Below the pieces are notes generated by a model. The model saw only the letters and a list, made by a program, of their open reading frames with translations, ran no database searches and was not told the DNA's origin. From Chrysoporthe austroafricana (Eukaryota; Ascomycota; Sordariomycetes; Diaporthales; Cryphonectriaceae), in NCBI GenBank assembly GCA_001051155.2, contig JYIP02000007.1, forward strand, positions 560,342 through 624,341: a stretch of DNA of 64,000 bases, in the 5' to 3' direction. The position numbers were made by a program, and so were the translations under genes. Positions 33,751 through 43,386 of the stretch are shown piece by piece. Positions within the stretch are counted from its first letter, which is position 1, and the number at the start of each line of letters is the position of its first letter.

Positions 33751-35443
33751 ATGTCTCTCTTCCAATCGATAGGGGCGTACGACAACCTGGACGACCCCGA
33801 GCCCTTCTTCAACAAGAAGGCGTCCATCTATGGCTTCGTAATTGCGCTGTTGGTGAGATGCGCCCCGGCCCGCGAGGCGTCTCGCCGCATGCTGACGTTG
33901 GAAGCAAGACCATCTCGACGATTTCCGCCACGTTTCGATTATATGTCCGATTCTTTGTTACACGGTGCCCAGGATGGGACGACTATTTCATAATCCTGAT
34001 TGTCGTATGCGATGCCTGCCAGAGTTCCTTCTGAGGAGTGATATCGGCCTGCTGACGAACGAGTTTATGCAGATGTTGACATGGGTCACCAACGTGGGCT
34101 CACTATTCCGTACGTCGACCGCGCGGTGATGCTTCGTGTGAATCTGCTCGCTGACTTCTCGCATCTAAAGTCGTCAACGCTGGCCTCGGCCGCCATTTTA
34201 TTCTGTTAGGTATTGACGGCATGGAGCAATTTATCAAGGTGTGTGCTGCCCGGTCCGCGCTGTCAACCAATCTACTAACCGCTGTTTGCGCCCCCCCCCC
34301 CCCGGGCGTCGGGCTTTCATGGTATGGCGACTGACGCTCAGCCCTCTAGATGTTCTGGTGGTGCAATGCCTGCTACAACATGTCCATGGCATCCATAAAG
34401 CTCTCACTTCTGTTTCAGTACCTTCGACTCTTGAATGACCACCCGGAGTCGGATAGCAAGCAGCCGAAGATCTTGAGGATCGCCGTCATGGCCCTCCTTG
34501 TGATCAGTGCCGTCTGGGGGACCATCTACTCCGTCCTGGCCTGGGTGCCATGTGTTCCGATCTACGCAGACTGGGACTTCACCGCATCCGCCACGCGATA
34601 TGGGTACGGCTCCGACGATAAGGATACATTCGTGAAGACTTTTATGGTCCACGGCGCCTGCAACATGACCATCGACATCGCCATCTTCGCACTACCGCTG
34701 TTCTCCAGGTCGATGTGGGCGACTGCTGGGAGGCAGAGGCAATCTCGCATCGCTATGATCTCTCTGTATGGCCTCGGGGTGATGTAAGTCGACGCCCACC
34801 TATTTTCTCTATCCGCGAGCGAGGACACCGGCGGGTCCCGCTCAGTTCCTCTCCAGCCCCTCCTCGCTGACACGACGCCCGTCGCCTCCACGCATCCAGA
34901 TCCGTCGTCTGCTCGATCGTCCGCTTCGTCTCCATCGTCCAGCACAAGGCGACGACCTACCCGACGTTCGACCCGACCTGGTACGGCCCGACCGCGATCG
35001 TGCTCTCCATCATCGAGGTCGACATCGCGACGGTCATGGCCTCGCTGCCCGTGTTCTGGCCGTACCTGCGCCGCAACATCGACCGCATCATGATCACGCA
35101 CGAGATCGAGGTCAAGGTCACGGAGCACTTCACGCAGATCGACGACCGGGGCGACGGCGGGACCCGCCCGCACGACGGCGCCGCGCGGTCCGAGAGCGCC
35201 GCCGCCGCCGCCGGGGCGTACACGCCGTGGATGGACGGCGAGGGCCGCCGGAACAGCGCCGGCCTGAAGATGGGCGAGGTCGTCATGATGCGGACCCTGG
35301 GCCGCACCGGCACGGACGAGGGCAGCGAGGGCAGCCCCACCGGGGACGACCTGCCGTTCGACGGGTCCAGGAGCCCGGCGCCTCGCAGCCCGCAGCGGGC
35401 GGCGTTCCTGACGAGGGACAGCAAGGAGATCCTGTTGCATTGA
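33751..35443 (+). CDS. PTH11-like integral membrane protein (fungal rhodopsin domain)
   Basis: Seven-helix plasma-membrane protein of the large fungal PTH11/rhodopsin-like group, members of which act as surface or nutrient sensors; the ligand of this one is unknown. Six exons (33751-33852, 33909-34004, 34073-34109, 34171-34238, 34350-34783, 34900-35443; phases 0, 0, 1, 0, 2) yield 426 residues. Family landmarks appear in order after joining: a helix ending in ISATFRLYVR, the GWDDYFIIL signature, an AGLGRH segment, a FWWCNACYNMSMASIKLSLLFQYLRL helix pair (split here for length: the first half ends at MSMASIKLSL), an ADWDF loop, TFMVHGACNMTIDIAIFALP, and a last helix with VSIVQ and DIATVMASLP. 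The C-terminal ~110 residues are cytosolic, Ser/Gly/Arg-rich and without motif. There is no N-terminal CFEM cysteine domain and the N terminus is short, so an upstream exon could be missing. Exon 3 is only 37 nt. Confidence 0.85.
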
Positions 35444-37240
35444 TTCCAGAAGGGCGCAGCAAAAGTTTACTGGGCATTGAAAATTTTGGCGCAGAGATTG
35501 TTTGGCTCACCGTTTTATACCCATCTTGTTTCTGAAGAACCCCCCTGGTGGTCGGTTCTTATCTGTATACGCGATGCCTCCACGCACTATTGTACTGATA
35601 GTATTTCTCAAACGCGTGTCCCAAAATGCGGCGACTATGGCTTTCCTGGCGAGGGTTAAGCCACCCGGCTTCATGAGGCGGCGACACGTTTGAGCAGCAT
35701 TACAGGAACCCTCGCTCATCATATGATGAGCTCTATCAGCACCATGAATTGACACCAATATCTTCTATTCTAGAGGGTTCCATCACCATGTGCAATGTGC
35801 GTCGCTTTCTCTACTCAGCTGCTATCTTCTAGGTCGGCATTTGGCCTGACGCTTCAAACGATGAGGTATCACATCACCATCGTGCTATGACGAAGCAGCG
35901 AAAACGCTGGAAAGATCAGACTCTCCGAGAACCTTCGCCCTCAACTTCCATACGGATGCCACTGATTCCCTCGAATAGGTCCTGGCTCTCCGCGAGGTCG
36001 GTCTTTAGTTAGAGCGTGTTAGGATACCGAGTATAGATCATGAAAAGCCGGTGTCTAGGACTGCTGCTGTCTTCTGCTTAGGTATAGCGCATCCATATGC
36101 CAAGAACTGGGTTGGATATAGGACAGTACCGACTCAACTAGCTTTATGGCTTGCATTTTGAGGAAGGTTAGACTTAAGAGGAAATACAATGCTGATGTGA
36201 ACTTACCGATAGAGCATAAGTTGCTGGCCACTAGTTTTGTGTGGCCAGTGTCCAACTTCAAACAGGGAAAGACGGCCAGGAGGTCGTAGGATTTCCATAC
36301 TTCGGCCGAAGCCCGCCGCAGGCTCCACGCGACATATCTTGCTTGGAGTGTCAATTACAGACTGTCCAGGGATTTCGATGACGCTGACGATGTCGAGCAC
36401 AGTCGAGATTCATTTTTGGGAAAGAATACTCCGCCAGATAACGAAGAGTCCGATGTTCCCCATGAATATGACATCGACTTTGTACTTTGATACTATGTTT
36501 TTGTCTCTGGGAATGAGATTGAGCATCTCATGCTAAATCTACTGGTCGATGTATAGTAGAGGCATTTTTAGATCTTGAGCGTTTGTAGGAACATGGGCTG
36601 ATTCCTCGTTCTTTCGTGTCGAAAGGAATGGGTTTGCACAATATCCCCTTTAGTCACCGACATGGCTCCTGAATAGAATCGTGCCTACTGTGCCTGATGT
36701 ACCTCGGGCTTTAGGCATAACTTTCCTCGGCTCTTAGACCACGTGCCATCGACCAGCAGCTCAAGTTTATTAGTGAGCACTGTGAATTTAAGCATGGTAT
36801 CTCGAGTCTCCCTGAGACACACAAAGGAAGGTTACGACGATATTCTTACGGCTACAAATGTCGTTTTCTTTTACTTTTGGTCTTTCTCTTGTTTTGTTAC
36901 TGCGGTGATAAGTAATACGCTGGACTCCATAAAGTATGCTGAATTATACGAAACATGCCAAACTCTACAAAATACGCTAAACTTTACACCGAAGATTAGC
37001 CAGGACTATATCATGAGAACTCAACTACCGACTTAGTAATTGAGGTCTAGACGCTTCTAATGCCATAGTTTGAACACAAGATGACAAGTTTATTTCAGAT
37101 GTCGACAATAAATGCATTGCCGTATACAGCCATCACGCTGCAGCAGTGCCCACAGAGTGGGCCGAGGGATTTTATCCTGCAACCCCAACCCTGAATTGAG
37201 TCTGAATAAACCGTCGTGGAGTTCTGATCAGCCGCGTTAG
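35444..37240. other. AT-rich intergenic region
   Basis: About 1.8 kb, clearly AT-richer than its surroundings, without a believable gene. It contains a perfect 18-bp palindrome (GCTCATCATATGATGAGC, 35714-35731) and, near 36930-36985, three loose ~18-bp direct repeats of an ATGCTRAAYTWTACRAA-like word. Decayed transposon sequence is possible, but no coding relic was recognised. Confidence 0.45.
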
Positions 37241-38542
37241 ATGGCTATCCGTGCGCACGGACGATCTATAACGACGGTTTCTACGTCTCTCATCGCCTAT
37301 ACTTTGATGTCAACGCTACCCGCGCGGCCGCCTTGGGCCCCCTTCGCCGCAGCCGTCACGGTACACAGGGCGCGCATCCCTAGCCCGGCGCGCCGCTTGG
37401 GTCTCATCAGAGCCACCTCGTCGTCGGCCATGCCCAGGATGAGACAGAACCGCCTGCCGGCGGCGTACTATCGCGGCGGCACCTCACGTGCTGTCATTTT
37501 CAAGGCGCAGGACTTGCCTGCGGACAGGGAGGAATGGGCGGGTATCTTCCGCGGTGGGATTGGCAGCCCCGATCCCTACGGCCGGCAGCTCGACGGCATG
37601 GGTGGTGGTATATCCAGCCTGTCCAAAGTCTGCGTGGTCGGCCCGTCTACGGTGGGCGAGGCTGCGGATGTGGACTACACCTTTGCGGCGATAGGCATTA
37701 AGGACAGCGGCGTCGACTATAGCTCGAACTGTGGCAACATGAGCGCCGCGATAGGGCCGTTCTCTGTGGACAGCGGGCTGGTCGTGCCGAGGACGCGAGA
37801 CGACGACGAGTGTGTGGTGAATATCCACAATACGAATACGGGCAAGATTATCCGCTCGACGTTTGCCGTCGTGGACGGAGAGGCTGCTGCGTCTGGGGAC
37901 TTCGCGGTCGACGGGGTCGCTGGGACCGCAGCGCCCGTGCGGCTGGACTTTCTGGATCCCGCCGGCTCGAGGACGGGCAAGCTCCTGCCGACCGGCTCTG
38001 TGGTAGACACTCTGGAGGGCCAGCACGCGACGTGTATCGATGTCGGGAACCCCTGCGTGTTTGTCGGCGCCGGAGAGGTCAACGGGCAGATCCCTGACGA
38101 CTTCACGCCACAGGACATAGAAGAGAACGTAGACTTGATGAGGAGTCTGGACGCCATCAGGCGGGCGGCGGGTGTCAGGATGGGCCTAGCGAAGGAGCCT
38201 GTTGATGTCCCCGAGAGTGTCCCGAAGATCGCCATGGTCTGGACGCCTCGAGGAGCCGAGAAGGGGGACATCTGCGTCCGGGCGTTGTCTGTGGGACAGC
38301 CGCACAAGGCTGTCCCCGTTACTGTGGCATTGTCGCTTGCCGCAGCAGCGAATATTCCAGGGTCGGTAGTTCACCGTTACCTCCAAGTGCAGGAGACGCG
38401 GGCCGGTGGTCTGGAGATTTCTCATCCTACAGGTCTGCTCAAGGTCGATGCCAACTATGACGCCGAAGGCAACCTGGAGAGTGCGGCAGTGTATAGAACG
38501 TCAAGAAGGTTGATGGAGGGTACTGTCTTCTGGAAGCAATGA
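37241..38542 (+). CDS. PrpF-family protein (2-methylaconitate isomerase-like)
   Basis: Member of the PrpF/DUF453 family with the diaminopimelate-epimerase fold. Bacterial PrpF isomerises 2-methylaconitate in the methylcitrate route for propionate. Fungal homologues are widespread, and some family members act on other tricarboxylic or aromatic-derived acids, so the reaction here is inferred. A single exon gives 433 residues. The family core starts at about 67: LPAAYYRGGTSR, followed by GMGGGISSLSKVCVV, a SSNCGNMSAAIGPF motif bearing the catalytic-type cysteine, NTNTGKIIRSTF, and later NPCVFVGA. The ~60 residues before the core are Ala/Arg/Ser-rich without acids, as in a mitochondrial presequence. 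A start at 37429 or 37438 (Met64 or Met67) would remove it. No methylcitrate synthase or lyase lies nearby. Confidence 0.88.
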   Translation: MAIRAHGRSITTVSTSLIAYTLMSTLPARPPWAPFAAAVTVHRARIPSPARRLGLIRATSSSAMPRMRQNRLPAAYYRGGTSRAVIFKAQDLPADREEWAGIFRGGIGSPDPYGRQLDGMGGGISSLSKVCVVGPSTVGEAADVDYTFAAIGIKDSGVDYSSNCGNMSAAIGPFSVDSGLVVPRTRDDDECVVNIHNTNTGKIIRSTFAVVDGEAAASGDFAVDGVAGTAAPVRLDFLDPAGSRTGKLLPTGSVVDTLEGQHATCIDVGNPCVFVGAGEVNGQIPDDFTPQDIEENVDLMRSLDAIRRAAGVRMGLAKEPVDVPESVPKIAMVWTPRGAEKGDICVRALSVGQPHKAVPVTVALSLAAAANIPGSVVHRYLQVQETRAGGLEISHPTGLLKVDANYDAEGNLESAAVYRTSRRLMEGTVFWKQ

Positions 38543-40707
38543 GAATCTAGCCGTTGTGATGATTTGCCCCCAACATTAGACTCCGGTTTCACACGTAGTG
38601 CGGGTACTGCGAGGCCGCATGGCTAAACTCTCTCGAACGGTATGTCTCGTGTCGAGGTGAGTATGTGCGTCGTCGCTGTGGCCGGCGTCGTCCGTGTTAC
38701 CTTCTATGAGAACCTTGGTTGGCTGACTGCGTATGTCTGACGACGCACAGCGTCAAATTCGTGACCAACGACAACGCAGACAGACTTTCATTGCCAGGTA
38801 CCATGGCGTCAAAGTAGGCTCAACGTTTGGTCAGAACCAATGCGTATCCCGTCGAGACGTCTGCAGGTCACTGAAAGGCTCATCGGAGCGCGAGTCGAGA
38901 CAAGGACCCCTCTGTGTGGACTGGATTGGTCTCAAAGCGGTATGCGACTGTGAGATTCCTAGCTCGCTTCCTCTCGGAACTACTCAGCGATGACAGTCGC
39001 CTATCCATCTACCGTCATTAGACCGCTAGTTTCTATTGATTGGAACTCTAGTCTCCATCAACGTACATACAAGGCGGGGAAGGTTAGATGGATCATGACT
39101 ATTCCCGGGCCGACCTAGAAATTCTCGGGAGACCGGCATCGTCCTCGATACTTTTCCACCTCTCCACGATCCGCCTCCATCTCGGCCGCATCCTCCTGTA
39201 GCCGCTTGATGACATGTGCAGAGGCCTGACTGGCTGACACTGCACGTGTCGGCTGGAAGGTTCCGGATGTTCCCACTTCTCCTGCTCCAGACTGTCAGAC
39301 GTCGACGTCTTCACAGCTCTGCAGCCCCTCCCATCTGCTCCCGCCCGGTCCATACCCGCCGGACCTGTCATCTGTTGACAGGTCCGGGTCGTCATGTGCC
39401 GTCCGATCTCTCAAGATTTGGGAGATCGCCGAAACGGTGTGCAAACGGTCTCAACTCCGGGTCATCTCATCTGAAAAGCAGCGGCGTCATCAGGGGGAGG
39501 ACGCGCTTTTCTTAGGCCCTGGGGGTTCATCCGTTTCGAGACGGTCAGTGGTATTCTTCTCTCCGCTGGGGGAAACTATGGACATCACGGAAATCTATTT
39601 GGCAGCAGAAGCCGGAGAAATTCGACCGCCTGGATGGACTCGGCAGATGGCGGTAGCAGCAGACGGCTGGACGGGTGTCGTCTGCGATTACGCTCGCCGA
39701 GAAGCCTTGATCATGGGTCTGATCGTCGCCCAGACTGAAACCTGCACGAAATCAGCGGCTATCATCTGGCCGCGGGCACTTCGCCAGTACAAGACTGTCC
39801 CGTCGGGCCTCGAAACGAGACGCACACTGGGCCCCCTTGCAGCGAACCCTGGTGCGGCTCCCCAGGCGTCTCCGCTGGCTCGGTTTCAGGCACAACGTTA
39901 TGTCACACTTGTGTGCCAAGACGGCCAATCATCCCAAAAACGGCGGGCCTCGCAGGCAAGCTTTGGGGGCCCGTGAGCGTCAGCCCTCCGAAGCTTAGCC
40001 TCTTGGATCTGCGGCTCTGAGAAGCTTGTTCGCCCCAGGCCCGGACTCTTGGCCCCCTGCCCGCAGCCGGGTTCGACAGTCCGACCTGGGGTAGCGAGCC
40101 CAGGTGGGCCCCTTGCCCCAGCATCGCCGTCTCACACAATGCCTTGTTCAGACGGTGAGCGCAACACGGTTTCTGCTGCGTTATTTCGAGGCGCTCACGT
40201 CTTGCGTCCCCCACCTCCCGCTCAGGATGAACTATCCAAACGGAAAGGTGATCGGCGCTCGCTCGTTGCGTACGCGTTCGTGCCCTCAGGTTTCCCGGGC
40301 AGTGCGTCGGGGGCGGCAGTATACCATGTAATGGACGGTGGACTGGGTCTGCTCGGCTTGAGGTATTCCTCTCCTTAATGACCTCGCCTGTTCTCCTCTC
40401 TTCTTCGTCCCGGCGTTCTCTTCTATATTGCCTCTCGTCCGCTTGGTTGTTTTTTGTTTTAAGGCAGCGTAGACCGCGCTGTTCCATTCTCTGGTCTCTA
40501 GGGGGACCCCGTTGTCTGCTCATGTTCGTTTCGAGGCCTCCGCTTTGGGTATTCTTCTCATAATACTTGCTCAAATTCTATGGCTGCATCGAGGACACAC
40601 CATTCGAGGAGGCTCATCAGAAACTTGCTCACCCGAGCAGCCCCTCCCTTGACGCACCAGCGTTCTATCCAGACGCCACCACACACCACAAGCACGCCAT
40701 ATTGACT
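38543..40707. other. Intergenic region with a perfect hairpin
   Basis: About 2.2 kb with no recognised gene. It includes a perfect 12-bp inverted repeat with a 5-nt loop at 39359-39387. Open frames up to 223 codons (for example 39903-40574 on the minus strand) have no domain. In the last 140 bp the frame is open into the permease, but with no ATG before 40708. Confidence 0.45.
39359..39387. repeat. Perfect 12-bp-arm hairpin
   Basis: CCGGACCTGTCA and its exact reverse complement flank TCTGT. The arms do not extend further. There is no T-run beside it, so a polymerase III or bacterial-type terminator is not suggested. Confidence 0.7.
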
Positions 40708-42858
40708 ATGGCCCCGCCGGCTCTAAACCTCGAGAATGCCTCCTTCAAGAGCCTGACAGCCTTCTCCACAGCCGCCTCTCCTCTGAGGAACTCCTTCACC
40801 CTCTCCTGCCGCTCGCCGATCACGCCATCCTCCGGCGGCAGACCGTTCACCTCCCACTCGAGACATGGGGCCTACCTGGGACCCCCCACGCCACACTCCG
40901 CCCTGGGTGCGAGACCGTCCCCGTCGAGGCTGAGCGAGAAACACGACTACATCGCCGACGACTCCAGCACCGGAGAAGAGTCCCCCACCGACTCGACATG
41001 GTTCCTCCCGCACTCGCCCGGCCTCCCGCCGGTGCAGGCGCCGCGGCCCGGTGACGACGGCAAGCTGGGCGTGCTCTCGGCCATCAACATCATCGTGGGC
41101 AAGACGATGGGCGTGGGGGCCTACTCGATCCCCAGCGCCATCTTCTCGGGCGTCGGCTCGGTCGGCATGACGCTGGTCCTCTGGGTGGCCGGGGCGCTCA
41201 TCTCGTTCTGCGGGCTCGCCGTGTACCTGGACCTGGGCACGGCGCTGCCGCGCTCGGGCGGCGAGAAGGTCTACCTCGAGCGCATCTTCCGGCGGCCGCG
41301 CATGCTCGCGACGTGCATGTTCATGGCGTACGTGGTGCTGCTGGGGTTCTCGACGCCGAACGCGATCGTGCTGGGCGAGCACGCGCTGTACGTCGCGGGC
41401 GCCGCCGAGAACCGCTGGAACGTGCGCGCCATCGCCGTCGCCGCCGTGTCGCTGCTGTGCTGGGTGCAGGCGCGGCACCCGCGGGTCGGGCTCGGGCTCA
41501 TCAACACGCTCGGCGCCGCCAAGGTGCTCATCCTCGCCGTCGTCGTGGCGTCGGGCGTCGCGGGCGGGCTGATGGGCGTCGGCGCCGAGCGCGAGAGCGC
41601 CCTCCTCGAGGGCCGCCGCGCCGACCTCGCCATGGCCGGCGACGTGCCCAGCTCGACGGCGCAGCGCAACTTCCGCGCCGTCTGGGAGGGCTCGTCGACC
41701 CAGCCGTACGACTACGCCACCGCCCTGCTCAAGGTGCTCTACTGCTTCCGCGGCTACAGCACCGCCAACCAGGTCCTCTCGGACGTGCGCGACCCGGCGC
41801 GCACGCTGCGGGTTGCGGCGCCCGCGGCGCTGGCGCTGGTCAGCGCCGCGTACCTGGCCATCAACGTCGCCTTCTTCCTCGTCGTGGACAAGGACGAGTT
41901 CCGGTCCGCGGGCGTCGTCGTCGCCGCCGTCTTCTTCCGCAAGGTCTTCGGCGACGGCCTCGGCGCCCACATGCTCCCGCTGTTCGTCGTCGTCTCGGCC
42001 GCCGGCAACATCGCGGCCACGAGCTTCGCGCAGGCCCGCGTCAACGAGGAGCTGGCGCGCGAGGGCGTGCTGCCCGCCTTCTGGATGACCCGGCCCGACA
42101 CAGCGCCTTCGACGGCGGCGGTGGAACGGCGGCAGCAGCAACGGCGTACCTCGAGCCCCAGCAAGAAGACCCGCGCGCGCGCCACCGCCCCCGCCGCCCC
42201 CGTGCGCGGGCTCCTGCTCCACTGGCTCGTGTCGGCCGCGGCCATCGTGATCCCGCCCCCCGGCCGCATCTTCAACTTCCTCGTCGACATCGGCGGGTAC
42301 CCGGTCTCGGTGATCAGCGCGGCGGTCGCGCTGGGCCTGCTGTACCTGCACATGACCCCGTCGGAGCGCTGGGTCACGCCGTGCCGCGCGCCGCGGGCCG
42401 CGGTGCTCGTCTTCGCCGCCAGCAACTGCCTGCTCCTGGTGCTCCCCTGGGTGCCGCCCGAGGGCGGCGCCGCGGGCGACATGGGCGGCGCGTTCCCCAG
42501 CTGGGCGTACCCGGCTACGAGCCTCGGCGTGCTGGGGCTGGGCGCCGTCTACTGGCTGTGGTGGCGGCTCCGGGACGGCGGCTCGGGGCCGCTGGGGGGC
42601 CCGCTGTCGTCGCCGCCCTGCTGTGGTGTTGAGGACATGATGGGCGTCGGCGGGGCGGGCGACGAGGAAGACGAGCGCGACGCCGCCCGCCGTCCCGAGG
42701 GCAGTATCGTCGTCGCCGCCGCCGCCGCCGCTCCTCCGGCCCCGGTTGATGTCGGCGGGCGCGCGCCTCCGTCATGCGGGTGCCGGGCCTGTCCCACGGT
42801 GCGGCGGCGGGCGGTGTGCGGGTGCCCGAGCTGTCCCACGAGGCGCCCGGTCCTGTGA
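40708..42858 (+). CDS. Amino-acid permease, Mup1/LAT type (APC superfamily)
   Basis: Plasma-membrane amino-acid transporter, closest in pattern to fungal high-affinity methionine permeases (Mup1) and the LAT branch. A single exon gives 716 residues from the first true ATG at 40708 (frame open further upstream, but only with non-ATG codons). A cytosolic N-terminal tail of about 115 residues carries Ser/Pro-rich sequence. The first helix holds the unwound NIIVGKTMGVGAYSIPSAIF substrate-site pattern (about 127-146), followed by LPRSGGEKVYLERIF, and later YCFRGYSTANQVLSDVRDP in the sixth-helix region. About twelve helices run to near 640. A basic loop with a QQQ stretch sits at about 475-510. The C-terminal ~75 residues are Ala/Pro-rich and end in two copies of a CGCxxCP motif separated by basic residues, which is unusual for a permease. 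A 3' intron that would remove this tail cannot be excluded. Confidence 0.88.
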   Translation: MAPPALNLENASFKSLTAFSTAASPLRNSFTLSCRSPITPSSGGRPFTSHSRHGAYLGPPTPHSALGARPSPSRLSEKHDYIADDSSTGEESPTDSTWFLPHSPGLPPVQAPRPGDDGKLGVLSAINIIVGKTMGVGAYSIPSAIFSGVGSVGMTLVLWVAGALISFCGLAVYLDLGTALPRSGGEKVYLERIFRRPRMLATCMFMAYVVLLGFSTPNAIVLGEHALYVAGAAENRWNVRAIAVAAVSLLCWVQARHPRVGLGLINTLGAAKVLILAVVVASGVAGGLMGVGAERESALLEGRRADLAMAGDVPSSTAQRNFRAVWEGSSTQPYDYATALLKVLYCFRGYSTANQVLSDVRDPARTLRVAAPAALALVSAAYLAINVAFFLVVDKDEFRSAGVVVAAVFFRKVFGDGLGAHMLPLFVVVSAAGNIAATSFAQARVNEELAREGVLPAFWMTRPDTAPSTAAVERRQQQRRTSSPSKKTRARATAPAAPVRGLLLHWLVSAAAIVIPPPGRIFNFLVDIGGYPVSVISAAVALGLLYLHMTPSERWVTPCRAPRAAVLVFAASNCLLLVLPWVPPEGGAAGDMGGAFPSWAYPATSLGVLGLGAVYWLWWRLRDGGSGPLGGPLSSPPCCGVEDMMGVGGAGDEEDERDAARRPEGSIVVAAAAAAPPAPVDVGGRAPPSCGCRACPTVRRRAVCGCPSCPTRRPVL

Positions 42859-43386
42859 GCAGGGAGGGCGAGGGAGGTCGTCCCGTCGAGGCTATGCTGC
42901 GCATAATCTGTCTGTCTTGCATATATATATACACATACTGTACGTTCTTCTGATGCATCCGTCGCATGACGTCCCCCGCGAGGGGGAGGGGGGAGGGGGG
43001 AAGCGAGTTTTAGATACCCATATATTTGTATAGAGCTTCTCTAGAAAGAAGCAACGGCCTTGTTTATGTATCATGTACTCATTAATTCATGTCCGTCTCT
43101 CGTAAAACGAGTGCTGGGTGTCTCTTCTTTCTGAAAAAAAGCGCGCATGTGTGTCGAGGGCGCTTCTGCGCTGCTGTCTTATTCGTGGATCTTACGCAGC
43201 GCATATCACGCCACGCTCGCAGGTTTCCCGATAACTCAAAACGCATCCTTGAAAAGTGAAGAAGAAGAGGGGTCCTTTTTCATAATTGTTCAACCGTGAC
43301 AGGCCATTCGCTCGTCGTGAGGAGGTAACGCAAATAAGAAACAGAAGAAGAAGAAAGAGAAGAAAAAAAAAAAGTCTACGGTCCTT
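42859..43386. other. Convergent 3' flanks of the permease and lactone oxidase genes
   Basis: About 530 bp shared by two genes ending towards each other. Contains a short (TA)n run (42920-42935), G-rich 42975-43002 and an A/G-rich stretch (43335-43373) next to the oxidase stop. No gene. Confidence 0.55.

Noticed and set aside
39437..39976. Possible small gene of 179 codons
   Set aside because: No domain, no splice partners, and the first codons lie in repetitive context; indistinguishable from chance.
40723..42632. Antisense 542-codon and other-frame 439-codon open frames in the permease gene
   Set aside because: Low-complexity shadow translation; the permease frame carries clear family motifs.
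19445..42858. Secondary-metabolite gene cluster (dioxygenase, transporter, regulator-like genes)
   Set aside because: No polyketide synthase, peptide synthetase, terpene cyclase or P450 is present, and the genes are far apart and mostly primary-metabolism or sensing types.
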